The notes below the pieces were generated by a model. It did not search any database. It saw only the letters and a list, made by a program, of their open reading frames with translations, and was not told the DNA's origin. 64,000 nucleotides of DNA, from contig CM034141.1 in the NCBI GenBank assembly GCA_019914995.1, positions 1,116,001 to 1,180,000 of the forward strand. The letters run 5' to 3'. Source of the DNA: Acanthochlamys bracteata. Lineage: Eukaryota > Streptophyta > Magnoliopsida > Pandanales > Velloziaceae. The position numbers and the translations under genes are program-made. Below, piece by piece: positions 21,408 through 34,400 of the stretch (position 1 is the first letter of the stretch; each line of letters starts with the position of its first letter).

Positions 21408-24400
21408 ATGGGAAATCTGTTCTGCAATCCAAAGAAAGAATTACGGGCAAGCGGTGGTTCTCGGAGCAAGCGCCGAAACATTGTCGGCAGCGGAGGCGGC
21501 GGCGGTGGTTCGAAATCGCAGCGGCGGATGCAAGCGGATGAAGAGCTGCTTCACCGGCAAGCTATAGCAATCGCGATACAGCAACACCAACTGTCTCAAA
21601 GATTCCAAGGCTCCATGTCTCGTCGCATCACTGGATCACGCGGCCGCAATCTTTCCGAATCTTTCAATTCTAAACAGGTCTGTTTAGATTCGATTATGCA
21701 TGCTTTTTGTTAGTGTTGTTTTAAATGATTCACAACATTATTTCTTTTTAAATTAGTCTGTTGATTCATGAGTGCATTATTACTCAATCATTAGCTTTTG
21801 CTTTTTTCAGTGAAGATGGTCCTGCAAGTTAGATAGGAGATTATTATTTCTAACTGTAAAGGCTGTAACCCACTTCAGTAGCTATATTTATAAAGTCTTT
21901 AGTTTTACATCTTTATATGAATAAATTAGGCATTCATGTTCTTTTTGTTCAGAACCTTAAGACTTGTTGTTCCCTTTATCTTAGACAAGATGAAAGCTAG
22001 GTATTGCTTCTTGTGCTTTGGAAGCTTTGCGTCTTTTTTTTGGGACTTCTTGCCTAGTCTTACCAATTCGATTTGAACTCGAAAGAAAGAGTATGGACTG
22101 TTTGTGATCTTTTTCCTTCATAGTGGTATGAGGAATTGGATATTTAAAAATGTCAGCTAACTTGTGTCTTTATCATGGCAAGGTTGAGAACTGCATTTAT
22201 TTTCACTGCTTTCCTCAACTAGATAGGGATAATTTACGGTGATGTCAGGAACGTTATTACTGAGCACCTTATGATAGTTTGGCTTTCTTAGCTTGATAGT
22301 TGGTCAACAATGACAAAAACTGTTGCTAATACTAGATATGTCTTCCTAGTTGTTTCCACTTCTTCTTTTTTTCTTTTACTAGGTGATTTTCAACTAGAAA
22401 ATGTGAAACCAAGATGTTATGGCATTGGCCCTCTGTTCGCATTCTTGCTGTGCCAGAAGTGTGTAGTTTTCTATCTTCAATCTATTTCATCTGTTATCTT
22501 TTCTCCTGGAAGCTCAAGGATCCTTGAGGTATGCTGTGGTGTGACACTCTACTGATTTTTTAAGCAAATGGTATTTCATTTTGTAGAAGATACTAATGAT
22601 CCTCAAATGACTGGCATTAGTCAAGGACTATATGATAATCTGTGCAATTTGTGTCAATACTGAGCTAATATAGAGAACAAGACATTTGAAGTATGGCAGT
22701 GCGTATGAATTTTGGGACTTAATGTTTCTGTAAAGTTGAATGAGCTTCTTTTAACCTTTTCATTTAGTTAGTCCCCATCTTTTGATCTTTTTCGTGCTTG
22801 CTAGACATGCTGATGATTCTGATAGTATGACCCTACCTGCATATTACTGATGTACAGATCTCAATTACACAAAACTGGACATAATATCATCTCGTTAATA
22901 AACTGTTTTAGGTCCCCATTTTTCTCAACAACCCAGAAACAAAGAAGGTTGTCCTAGTTCATGGAGAAGGATTTGGTGCATGGTGCTGGTATAAGACCAT
23001 ATCTATGTTGGAGGAAGCTGGACTGCAACCTGTTGCTTTAGATCTCATGGGGTCTGGGGTAGACCATACTGATCCCAACAATATAAGAACCTTAGCTGAT
23101 TACTCCAAGCCTCTCATAGATTACTTCGGCAGTTTACGTGAGGATGAAAAGGTGAATTTTTTTCCCCTCCAAATATTTTACTTGTGTGATATTGACAAGT
23201 ATACAATATATTCACACAGGTTATTTTAGTTGGGCATAGCTGTGGAGGTGCTAGCATATCCTTAGCTTTGGAGTACTTCCCCAAAAAGGTCTCTAAGGCT
23301 GTCTTCCTTTGTGCTACTATGGTGTCTGATGGCCAGAGACCTTATGATATTTTTGCCAATGAAGTATGTTCCTTAATCTACTCAATTTGACAAGAGAACA
23401 CTATACTCTATGTCTGCTTGTCTTTGTTGTCATATAAAATTTTCTCATTGCATTATTTGCAGCTAGCATCTGCTGATGTTTTCATGCAAGAGTCACAGTT
23501 TCTGTTGTATGGTAATGGTAAAGAGCAACCACCTACAGCTCTTATGTTCGACAAGCACCTTATGAAGGGGTTGTACTTCAACCAGAGTCCTCCCAAGGTT
23601 TTGAGAAAATGCTAGCACTTATAGTAGATTTCTTACCCTTTTGGTTTGTTTCATTAAATATAGCATGGCGATCTGCATGATATAGATATCTATATAGAAA
23701 CATGAAATCCATCCTCACTTTCCAAGTAAATTTAAACTGCCTTTGACCTATGTGCTAATGTGAGCAGTGTTGACTGTGAAGTCAAATGAAGCAAGTATAT
23801 GAGTTTTGCTCTATGTGGTACAACCTTATGGCTTCTAGTAGGATGAGAGTACTGAATAATAGTGTGACATAATAGTATATGCCAAATTTTGTATGCAAAT
23901 CTCATCTTCCTTGGCAGTATAAAGCCAAAAAGGAAACCATCTTCAATTGGGACTCACTGGAACAGAAATTTACGCTTGATACAGTCCCACATTTGGTTGG
24001 TTTCAGAAAGCTTAAGTTTTAGGAGAGGTTAGGTTGAATGGTCTAACACCTTCATGATTAATCAACTTTATGTGTACTGATTCTTAGACTATGAAGACCT
24101 CATGCTTCAAAAGTGCTGGTTGTAGATGAAAGTAGGCATTCCAAACTAACTTACCAGTTTTACAATGGAAAGAGATTATATACTAGTATTACACCATTGC
24201 ACATGTCAGGAAACAATCAATTTAAAATTTTCTTTTGTCATTAAATTGAACTAAGTGGATCATACTGCTTTGAAATCTGCACTTTTATCTTAAGACTGAT
24301 TGCTAATGTTGCTTAGATGTGCGAAATCTTAATAGCTATTGGAGCTAACGAATTAGTACTTTTCAGATGATAACAGGATAGCCTGAATTTCTCACTGCAT

Positions 24401-24771
24401 CATCTCTATGCAAATGAGTAGTAGATTATAGGTAACATACATCACTGTGAAGTATTTTTTGTTTTTCACAAGCTAACAAAGGGCATCTATCTTGGCAGGA
24501 TGTAGCACTGGCCAGAGTATCAATGAGGCCTTCCCCATTAGCACCGATAATGGAAAAGCTTTCACTCACTGCAGAAAATTTTGGCAGTGTCCGAAGATTC
24601 TTCATCCAAACACTTGATGACCAGATGCTCACCCCCGATACGCAAGAGAAGCTAGTCCGAGAAAACCCGCCTCATGGGGTCTACAAGATCAAGGGTAGTG
24701 ATCACTGCCCATTTTTCTCAAAGCCACAATCGTTGAACAAAATTTTGCTTGAAATTGCTGCTGTCACATAA
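21408..24771 (+). CDS. MES11-type methylesterase (alpha/beta hydrolase)
   Basis: Five exons: 21408-21677, 22912-23151, 23220-23363, 23463-23597 and 24499-24771, all in phase 0 with GT-AG introns; 353 aa. Residues 1-90 are a basic, Gly/Ser/Gln-rich extension and the hydrolase core follows (VVLVHGEGFGAWCWYKT). The nucleophile elbow is GHSCGG with Ser177. The acid is likely Asp304 in TLDDQ and the base His332 in GSDHCPFF, so the triad looks complete. The family hydrolyses methyl esters of hormones such as methyl-IAA, methyl-JA and methyl-SA. The MES11-15 branch, which this matches by its extension and the DVALA.VSMR block, has little proven activity, and some members lack the Ser. The extension is usually called a chloroplast transit peptide. 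Here it starts MGNLFC, which would also suit N-myristoylation at Gly2 with palmitoylation at Cys6. Confidence 0.95.
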
Positions 24772-25517
24772 TTAGGTTAGTCAGAGATTTAAAGGATTTT
24801 TGGTTTTAACATTAGCAACAGATGAAGATCTGGCTTGGTTTGTCAAAAGAAACGCAAGGGTAGTGTTACGTTCCCAAATTATCCAACTTCATCAGTGTTA
24901 TACTGCTTAGGCCTTCAGTAGACACAATTTATATGCTATCTTGCGGTACCTGTATGTATCAAATATATATGTTACTCGTTCAAGGTAACATGGACCTTTC
25001 TTTATGCCACAGCCAGTAACAATGCCTGTATTCTGTATGCACAAGATTTCCTGTAAAGCAGATGATAAAATTGTTGTATTTCTTGTTGTAAATGTTGTAA
25101 CAGAAGATTGATTTATAGTCTAGTTAGTAGATAGCCATATCATTTAGAAATTTCTTAAGAACGAATTCTTTTGGCAAATATTTTATTCTCTAAATAATAC
25201 CAATCGATTGAAGGTACCAATCTTGTCCAGGTAGAGTGATAATTGGATCCATGCATTTCCCATAGAATAATTACCATTTTTTCGAGAAAAGGCAGAACAT
25301 TTCCAGGTCACATTTCTACAGTAGAACATTTAATACATCCTCCCATTGTAAAAGAGAGGGTAATACAGCCAAGGTAATACTCAATTGAAGTGTTTCATTA
25401 GCTCAACTTCCCGTACTGGCCCAGGATATTGACAACGCCACAGTTCTCTACCTATATCTGTGCTGCCAATGATACAGACAGTTGCAGATTTCTTACGCGA
25501 AAAGCAAAGTACAGTTA

Positions 25518-25671
25518 GGGTATGTTTTAGTTGCTCGGATGTGAGTTACATGAAAATAAAGTTTGGCCGTAGAGTTCGGAGTAGTAACTTAATTACACGT
25601 AGATTTTGAATTGGTAACTGAAACAAGTTAAGTGTTCGAGAAAGTATATTCTAGGCAACTAAAATATGCTC
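25518..25671. mobile_element. Short Tourist-like MITE with TTA duplication
   Basis: 154 bp. The left end is GGGTATGTTTTAGTTGC; the reverse complement of the right end is GAGCATATTTTAGTTGC, a 17-bp terminal inverted repeat with three mismatches. TTA flanks both sides (25515-25517 and 25672-25674). It is shorter and less AT-rich than the other MITEs in the window. Confidence 0.8.
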
Positions 25672-28073
25672 TTAAATGTGTGTTTTGTTATCCTTACAAC
25701 TCATTTTTCGATCAAAAAAGTATTTCCAACTTATTTTCAGCTGCAAAATAAATTAAAAAATCACTTTCAGTTTATTTTTTCTTACAAAAAATATATAATG
25801 TAAAATTACTTCTAATAGCACTATTTATAATAACTCATTTTTCAATAACTTATTTTAGTTCAAAAAAATACATCACATAAAATCTCAGTTGCAGTTACTT
25901 TATGCTATGTTTAGATACATGAATAAAATAAAATAATAGATTGAAAAAATAATAAAAAAATAATAGAAAAGTGTAACTATTTAATTTTATAAAATTTAGA
26001 TATATAATAAGAATAACAAATTAATTATATTTGAATAAATAGATAAATAAATGAATAATGTATAAATTTTTTATAAAAATTTGAATACTCTTTTATTAAT
26101 CTAATTTTTATTAATATAACTTTAAACTAATTTGATTAATATAACTTAAACTAATTTTATTAATATAACTTTTAGATTAATTTTTATATTAATTTATTTT
26201 TTTTTATTAATATTTAATATAATTTAAAGAAATTAAATAAAATTTTATTTAAAAATTTCATATAGTTTTATTATTTTTTCTATCAACTAAAATCAATTAA
26301 AATTAAATAAATATAAAAATTAAAAATAATAATAATAAAATTAATATATATCTAATTAAAATAAATATTAAATAATTTAAATTAAAAAAAAAAAAAGAAA
26401 AGCAATATCTTGTGTACCTATCAAATTAGTAGATACATATTTCAGTATTAATTCATACAATTTTACCACCACCATTTCTCTTCTACCTTTAATGAAATAA
26501 CAAACATAGTTAAGAGAAAAAAATACTTCACCGTCACCGTCATTTATCACTAAAACTTATAATCCAAACAATCTCTTAGAGACTTTGATTGCCTTCCAGA
26601 AGACGCATTATCAGAAAAAGGAACTCACTTGAAAACAATGCACAGATGCTTTCTCGGTCAAGAAGAGGATAAGCAGAATCTGTAAGTTGGTATTTTAACT
26701 ATAGCTCGTTTACAATCCCATCACAATAACAAACCATTACAAGCCCAACATCAACTCCCTCACCAAATCCAGCAATCCTTGAAAGTCAGCATAAATTATT
26801 TGAAGTGGTTGTTGAAAGTAAGTGTGTTCATTTGTGAGAGAAAGTTGGTATTGAAAATAATATTTTAGTGCAGAGTAAATATAACAACTCACAAGAATTT
26901 AAGTAATGTTCAGAAATGCTTTTAAAAATATTTTTTTAAAATAAAAAATATTTTTCCTATTTTTTAAATAAGTAATCAATTCTATTTTTGATGTAAATCT
27001 TATATATTCAATTAAATTAAACTTATTATGCTAATATAAAAAAAATTAATTATAGAATTGTATTGAAGCTATCGTGATATATATATCAAAGCGAGAATAC
27101 TATCGACAGAGGTAATTTTTTAATTAGGCGAAAGGGCTACGCCATACATATTATTATGGTAGTTTGTAATTTTAATATATGTTTTACGTTTATATGAACT
27201 TGATAAGAAGGATCTGTCCATGACTCGTGGATATTTAATGAAGTATTAAGTAGCATGAACTCAACTTTTCTCATTCTTTAAAAAATATTGTTTGGTGGAT
27301 CCAGACACATGCATATGAAAGGATATATGGGCATATATAAAAGTACAAACATAAGCAGTCCTTTGAATAATTTTCGACAGGCTATTAAATCTCAATTGTC
27401 GTCAACCAAGAGGGATAAAAAAAATTATTTTTCATGTCAAAATATCATTGAACGCAATTATTATTGTGTGGAATGCCCGACTTACAATATTGACTAATAT
27501 ATCAGTGTAAGTGCTAACGGATATTGTACATATATGAAAAAACGTATTGCAGATGATAGACCTATGTCCTATCCACTAGTGAATCATCTAACAGTGCATC
27601 AAACGATTAACCCGAAAATTTGAATGTTGGTCATGATTGGTGTAGATTGGTGTTAGGTTATAATTGCTTATTAGGTTAGTGTTCCCATGTTAAAAATTAT
27701 AAATTATTTTTAAAATAAGATTATTTTATAAGTAAAATACGTAAAAATTGTTTCTTATTTTCTTAAATTTAAATTTCTGAATATTATTTAACTGATTATG
27801 GTTTTGAAAATCTAAACTATCAGAACATTAACAAAAATCTGTTTATCAAAATACTCTGAGTAAACTTACTAAAATTTTTAAAATAAAATTGAGTGTGCAC
27901 TTCAGCAAGACCTTCAAACTAATAAAGTTTTCAGTTTGATGCCAAGGCTGAAGCGGTTTAGAATTAAATTAGAACGCGTTTTTTTTAGTCATAACTGGTT
28001 AGAAAATAGATTTTTAAAAATAAATATCAAAAATAAATTTATAAAAATAAATGTTTTTGGTAAGAAAAAGTTA

Positions 28074-28308
28074 GAGGGTATTTGACAGTACCTATAAAAT
28101 AAAGCATTTTTGAATAAAAAATAAGTTTTATTTTTTTACTTTTAAAAAATAATAAAAATATATAATAAAAAAATTTTATTATGATAAAATTTTTTTATAC
28201 GTTCTAAATTTTTAAATAAATTTTTTAAATATTTATAAAATATATATTAAAAATATATAATTAAAAATTAAAAAATTTTGTTGAAAAAATGTAAAGTTAA
28301 ACGTGCAC
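28074..28308. mobile_element. MITE, long Tourist-like family, intact duplication
   Basis: 235 bp. The left end is GAGGGTATTTGACAGTAC; the reverse complement of the right end is GTGCACGTTTAACTTTAC. TTA occurs on both sides (28071-28073 and 28309-28311). The interior is A/T-rich and non-coding. It ends 80 bp upstream of the TATA box at 28388, so it sits in a proximal promoter. Confidence 0.7.
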
Positions 28309-28347
28309 TTAAACACCGCACTAAACTGTTTCACCTACTCAGCAGGC

Positions 28348-28394
28348 CAAGGCCAAGGCCCAATAACTTGCTCGCTCGGTCGCTTCTTATATAA
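28348..28394 (+). promoter_or_regulatory. Promoter: site II motif, CCAAT and TATA box
   Basis: GGCCAAGGCCAAGGCCCAAT at 28348-28367 contains AGGCCCA, the reverse complement of the TCP-bound site II element TGGGCCT, followed by CCAAT. TATATAA lies at 28388-28394. A CT-rich leader begins about 30 bp downstream. The arrangement fits transcription of the plus strand into the exon at 28682. Confidence 0.65.
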
Positions 28395-28681
28395 TAACCC
28401 AGCCTACCATTACATCACCATTCTCTCCTTTGCTTCTCGATAAATTTATTTATATTCTTCTTCTCGTTTTTTATCGATCGAACATTGTTCGATCGTTTGC
28501 AATTGAACTTGATTTGGATAATTTTCTTCGATTCGAACGATCGCTGGACAAAGGTTTGATTCCTATTGCTTCTTTCCAACTTGAGTTTTCTGAGATTTTC
28601 TTCTTTCTTCTGTTTGTTTGTAGAATTTGTTAGTGATTTGAATTTCACTTGGTGATTTTGTTTCTGAGTCTTAGAAATAGA

Positions 28682-28761
28682 ATGGGGATGGATGCAGCCT
28701 CTCTCGAGCAAGTATTGAGAAGGAGGTTTCGAGCATCTTCGAACGATCAGGAGACTCACAG
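28682..28761 (+). CDS. First coding exon of an unidentified gene (rest not located)
   Basis: A good promoter, a leader exon ending at a GACAAAG/GTTTGATT donor near 28553 and an acceptor (TGAGTCTTAG) at about 28673 lead to ATGGGGATGG at 28682. The frame runs 26 codons (MGMDAASLEQVLRRRF, then ASSNDQETH) to a donor at CACAG/GTTTGA, leaving two bases. I do not recognise the product. No downstream exon is convincing. Phase-compatible candidates are CACAG joined to the acceptor before 29791, which soon meets a stop, and the acceptor before 31343. The latter continues as RNQLIAKESLQEDAANGQYQ but would overlap the 3' end of the PHD gene in antisense. It could be a live short gene, a non-coding transcript or a gene broken after exon 1. 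Confidence 0.4.
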
Positions 28762-31474
28762 GTTTGAAATCCGTGTGCTGTTCTCGAATTTGATTTTGTT
28801 TCGTTTGATTTTGGAATCATGAATTGAGTTTAACTTTTTGACGCGATTCTGATTCTTAATATCAATAGAGTGGGATGAACGGCGCTGTCCTTAAACTTAA
28901 TTCTGCATTTAACTTTTAGTTGTTTTTGGGTTTTGGTGATTGTTTCATCGTAGTTTTTGCCCTTTTTTTTCCAAGCAACTCAAACTTTGATGCAGTCTAT
29001 GCTGCTCGATGTTGTTGATTGAATGGCAATTGTTGATGATATTGTGTTTTGTGCTTAGTTTCCTTTTTTTGCTTATCTATAAAATTCAATGTTCATTTTG
29101 AATCATTTTCATTATTACTATGGAGGATCTCTAAGCTTAATTCTGTATTTCTTTCTAACAGTTATGTGATTGCACATTGTAGTCTGGCTACTGTTGTTAA
29201 GCTTGGTTTTTGGTGAATGAGCAGGAGTTTTCATGTAGGTGTTAGGGTTGTTTATTTTGCAACTTTCAAATTAGCTGATATGATTTAGAGTTGGTTCTTT
29301 TAATTAGGAATATTGTGAATGAACTTCTTTTTGAATTCCTACTGTGCCCAAAATTTCAGGCATCTTTGTTTGTCTAGCAGATTGTAAAGTTACTTTTGTG
29401 ATGTTTAGTCGAGTGTCGCTGTGCATATGTACTATAATTATATTCTGCTAAAAATGGAAAAGAAAATCTTAAGTTTACTCAGGTTTTCTGGTAAATTTGA
29501 TGAAATATAATAGTTCTATCAAATCTTTAAGTAATATACTGGACAGAAGATTTTCATGCTTATTTTGTTGGGAACTTTACATTGTAAGGAGGGATCATAT
29601 TTTATGCCACTTTAGATAAGTTGATGCCATTCATATGTTTTATCATTTACTAAGTTGCTCAAAGTTGCAAAATACCAAAATTCTAATTTCCATGTCTGTA
29701 TGAATGGAGATATTCTCCTGGCCCAGAACTGAATTTGAATGTACCTTGTCAAACGACTGCAGCTATTTCATTTCCCACTTTATACAGGTGCCACAAATTG
29801 CAGTCAAGGTGTACAATATATCTTATATGCATAAAGAATTGAAACCAACTAGTCTTGTCAATAATTCAGCAATGCAAATTCTGACAGTACAATGAAGGTC
29901 AACATGGTAAGGAAGCACTTCATTCAATGCTTATTTGATGTCTTATGTTGCCACACTCATTCCTAAATTTGAGGAATAGTTGATGGCTTTTTTCTTATTT
30001 CACCATTTCTCTTTTCCTGGTATCATATCTCCTACTACCGCAAGGGTCCTAGGAAGATGTTTCTCTCACACCTATCTTTATTATATACCAAAGGACTATA
30101 ATAGGTTTAGTTTACCACTATGGATTCCGATATTCATTTAAGGTTTTGGCATAATGTAGAGCCATTATTCTTAACATGGGTTTTACATGTCACTACAACC
30201 ATCTACCACTTAAGCTACTGAGTCAGAACCTCGGATCATTTTATTACGTCTACATCTGTTAAATGCATCAATTATCTAAGAACATTGTCCTCTAGAATTT
30301 TGTGACATCACAAAAACCTAAAGATTCTGCTTGACAAGAAATATTTTAAGGTTTCTAGTTCTCAGCTCAAGCCAAAACTTCTGATTCAGCCTCAATATGA
30401 ACTGTTTTTGGCTGATGCCAAGCAGCATTACAAGATTGGTATTAGTTGTTTTTCTATTCAAACTATAGAAGGCCTACAAAATCTTTGTTTTTTAAATATT
30501 TTTTAATCATCTAGCTCTCAAGGCATATTTGTTGGTCTTCATCTATTTGAAGAATTTGGGTTCCTAGTTCAGCCTAAATGATTTGTCATAGGAGTATATC
30601 TCCAACTATGTTTGTGGTCTCATATTCTTATTGAACAATATCAGGTTATATTATCCACTTCGTGCTCTTAATCTCACGATGTATATTAAGGCCACATATC
30701 ATATGTGGTTCAACTTGTATGTCAAGCAAATTCATTTTCCCCAATCTAAAGGCTGCCATAATATGATCAGTGGTTTGCTCTTAACACATACACAAACGTT
30801 AGTGACAAACAATAAACATACCACAGTTTAACTCCCAATTTCTACAAGAAGATGATTGGTATCTTTGGTACTCTAATCATAAAGGTGTCTATCTTCCATG
30901 TTAGAATAGAAGGGTTTCCAATCTTTTAGCATTATATAGAGTTGACTTCTGCCATGTGTATGTACTTTTGTTTTTCACCATAGCCTTAGCATAGAATTTA
31001 AGACTTAGGTACAACTTAAGTGGTATAATAAAAGGTGACTTCAATTCCATGTAACATGAAATTTTTAGTCTGCTAGTGCATGCATGTATTCACGTCCACA
31101 GTTGCTTTTCAAATGGGATTCATGGTGCTCGTTCATAGGTCTTTAATACCGCCTGACCAGTTTTAGGCATTAAGGACCATATTACGCCTGAGGCACCAAA
31201 GGGAAACTGAATTTCGACTACCCTTTATGTTTATCTGGATGTAATGGTGAAAAAGATCGTACAACCCTTTAAGTTGGATTAAATCTAAAATACTGATAAA
31301 CAAGGATCTCATATAATTTGTTCTTCGTTCATTTCAAAACAGGAACCAGCTCATTGCAAAAGAAAGCCTCCAGGAAGATGCAGCAAATGGCCAATACCAG
31401 AGAACACTGCACCATACAATTACTTGTATATACATACGCACGCAAAACCAGGTCAACAACTCCAAAAATCCAGG
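28762..31474. other. Region downstream of the unidentified first exon
   Basis: The T-rich, intron-like composition continues for about 2.5 kb without a convincing exon. An open frame at 29704-29895 on the plus strand lies between a possible acceptor and a GTAAGG donor near 29908, but its peptide resembles no family I know. The last 150 bp are probably the 3' UTR of the PHD gene on the opposite strand. Confidence 0.4.
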
Positions 31475-34400
31475 TCACCCTGCTGTTGCCATTCTACTAC
31501 GCTCACTTGCATCATTTAGAGACATTATTTCATCTTTGCATGTGCCACAGTTAGTCCTTTGATGGTGCCTGCCGGTAGAATGGCTTATAGGCTTGCATAA
31601 CTTAGCACACCTCCTACAGACATACCTACCAGGCACTTCAGCATCATCTTTGATACCAGCACATCTTGTGTGCTGCCAGACACCACATAAATCACAGGCT
31701 AGCATCCTCTCCCCATCGTCATCCCTAGCACCACAGGTGCACTCCACAACCCAGTTTTCATTCCCTTTCTCCATCCGAAAATGCCTAAGCTTTTGGTCAT
31801 CAAGGCATCTTCCTCTAATCTGGACAATAGCATTTGAACCCATCAAAAGTTTAACACGGGTGGCATCTCCAACTCCCTTGAAATTTAGCAGCTGTTCTGC
31901 TTGGAACCTCTGGAAGAAAAGGTATGTTTCTTGGAAGGCTCTTGAAGCTTCCAGCTTGAGGTCAGCAAAAGTAGCTGTAATAGGAAGAACAAGCAGCTCT
32001 GCTGGGGGAGCTGTGTAGTCCTTTGGCTTATCAACAAGCTCAACAAAACACCACATGCTGAGCACTGATGGGTTTGCAGGCAGGAGACTGGAGATACATT
32101 TATCATAGTGCTTAATGAATTGTTTGCAGTCAATAAGCATTGCCGCAGACTTCTGGGCAGCTTTATTTGTTGCCTGTGGTTTGTAAACTTTCATACTTGC
32201 TGGATTTAGCAAAGCATCATACAGAAACTTGAGGTCTCTGATTAATTGTTCCTCGGAGGGCCATGAAGTAGTCTTCAGAGTTGGAGGTGCACCGTTCATG
32301 GATGTTTGGAGACTGTTTTCAGAATGAAAGATCACAAATCCTTTTTATTCATGCAAAAACATTGAGATAGATCTAAATCTTAATAAAACCTTTGTGGTAG
32401 GTACTGACCTGTACTCTAAACTGCATGTTTCAGAATTGCATTGAACAGCAACAAATGAACCATCATCATTTACTTTACCACCCAAACTTCTAAGACAATA
32501 ATCGAGCAGATCTGGAGACGCTACTGCCCTATATGCAGCTCCCCTGAGGGCACGCCAGGCCACCCACTTAGATCCATCAACAGACTTGAGGATCTTGAGC
32601 AGACATTCCTCACAACGTTTAACATCTTCACTTGTCCAGACGCATAATACATCTGAAATAGGTTCCTCTGCCATCGCCTGACCAGAAGCTTCAATCTGTC
32701 TTCTGTGCACTTCATGAAGTAAACGAGTGACGCAACAGAACAAGTCCCTCACAGTAACTAGCTGCTGGTCAGATAGAGATCTGTACAGTGCAATCCTGCT
32801 CTGCAGCTCACCAGGCTGAGATCGTCCATGGGGAAAGAACACAGAGAGAGGTACACTGGAAACTGTTTCAACTGCTTTTCTGTATGCACCACCAGTAAGA
32901 GCATAGCTCCCAGCACCAAACTCATAGCCCCAGTTGCCATACCATGGGTGTCCAGTTGTAACTGCATGCAGAAGCCTGTATTCCATTCCATACTTCTTGG
33001 ACAAGTCCATCACAGTCACCTTCCTGCAAACAGGAGACATGTGTTTGAATAATGTATAGTTAAAAAGGTATTTTCAATTTAAACATCATGTCATTAATTG
33101 AGAATGACAACTCTGCCATAAAGATAATTTTCTACTATCTAAAGATCCTGTGCGGTAATTCCAAAAACTTAAATACAAAACTTCGCAGGACCTTTTCTTC
33201 TCTTTCCAAAGAAATTACGATGTTCTATTAAGCTACTTCTACTTGAGATGAACATTTCTTAGCAATGACAAGGACTTGATCCATCACACAGCTTTATCCA
33301 TAATTGACGGCATACTAAAGCTGCAACTAAAGAAGTCAGGAAAACAGCTATTCTGCCTTACATGACTCAGGTTGACGACCACACAAGATTAGCCATACAA
33401 GGAGTAACTAGCAATATGTGCAAAAGTAATTCGAAGGAAGTCATACCTGACAGCAAGTATTTTACACAGATGATCCCAGAAAGCAATGATATCACATCCA
33501 CTCAAACAATTTGATCCTCCTTCTCGACCATTGACTCTAAGAAGGTGGCCATACCCATTAGCATGAATCAAACCATGCAACAAGTTAGTGGAATCCTCCA
33601 ACTGGAAACATATACGATCATCAACAGCCTCGGGGGTCATCTGATGATGGCAAGTAGTGCACCTGAAAATAAATAAATTCGATGGCCGAGTTCTTCTAGG
33701 TGTCAGAGAATAGCATGCTAAATTCTACAGTCACAGCATTTGCAACAAGTACAACCTTGTGTATGAAGTCTTAAGACATATTACAAAAACAACAAATTTT
33801 CAACAAACAAGTTGGCCATAACTGCTCATTAACAGGATATCTCATCAGAAAATTTCCATACTAGACATGACTATCTATCACAACAAATGAGTATAAAAAA
33901 AAGGGAAAAAAAAAGAAAGAAAAAGAAAACGGGCTTCCCTATTGTCTTCTAACATGGCCAACATGCCTCGGGATACTTTCGCTCACGATAGTTATAAACC
34001 TTTGACAATTGACTAGAAAAACCCCAAGATGCCACTCAGCAAGCTATCTTGAAGCTTAGCAGAGAGCAAACTAGCATTCACTATTACCATTCCATGTAAT
34101 AGTCGACCGCAACCGAATTTTCAGCCATCAACAAGACAATAATAAGCACTAAATTTTCTAAAAAGATTGAGATGACATTTCAATCCCAGAAGTCATTAGG
34201 TACCCAGACCACCAACCTTCACAGTAACGATCATATCATGACATCAACAACTTCGGTGCTCCTACAAATGATATATGCTCCTAGGTATATCATATCAAGC
34301 CTCAGCAACGGTAGAAATATGAACCCTTGAATCCATCCATCGTGATGCCTGCCACATTGGAGCTACTGGTTGAAGAAACATGCCTTCTACTTCGCATAGA

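Larger units (their letters stand above)
24772..28340. other. Spacer between the methylesterase gene and the next promoter
   Basis: The first 350 bp are probably the 3' UTR. The rest holds one clean MITE (25518-25671), a simple AT-rich stretch at 25900-26400 with repeated TTAATATAACTT motifs, and a further MITE at 28074-28308. An open frame of 69 codons near 27288 has no recognisable similarity. I see no gene. Confidence 0.5.

Noticed and set aside
29704..29895. 63-codon open frame downstream of the unidentified first exon, tested as exon 2
   Set aside because: With the phase left by exon 1, the join at the acceptor before 29791 gives a stop within 20 codons. The alternative acceptor before 29761 gives a peptide with no similarity.
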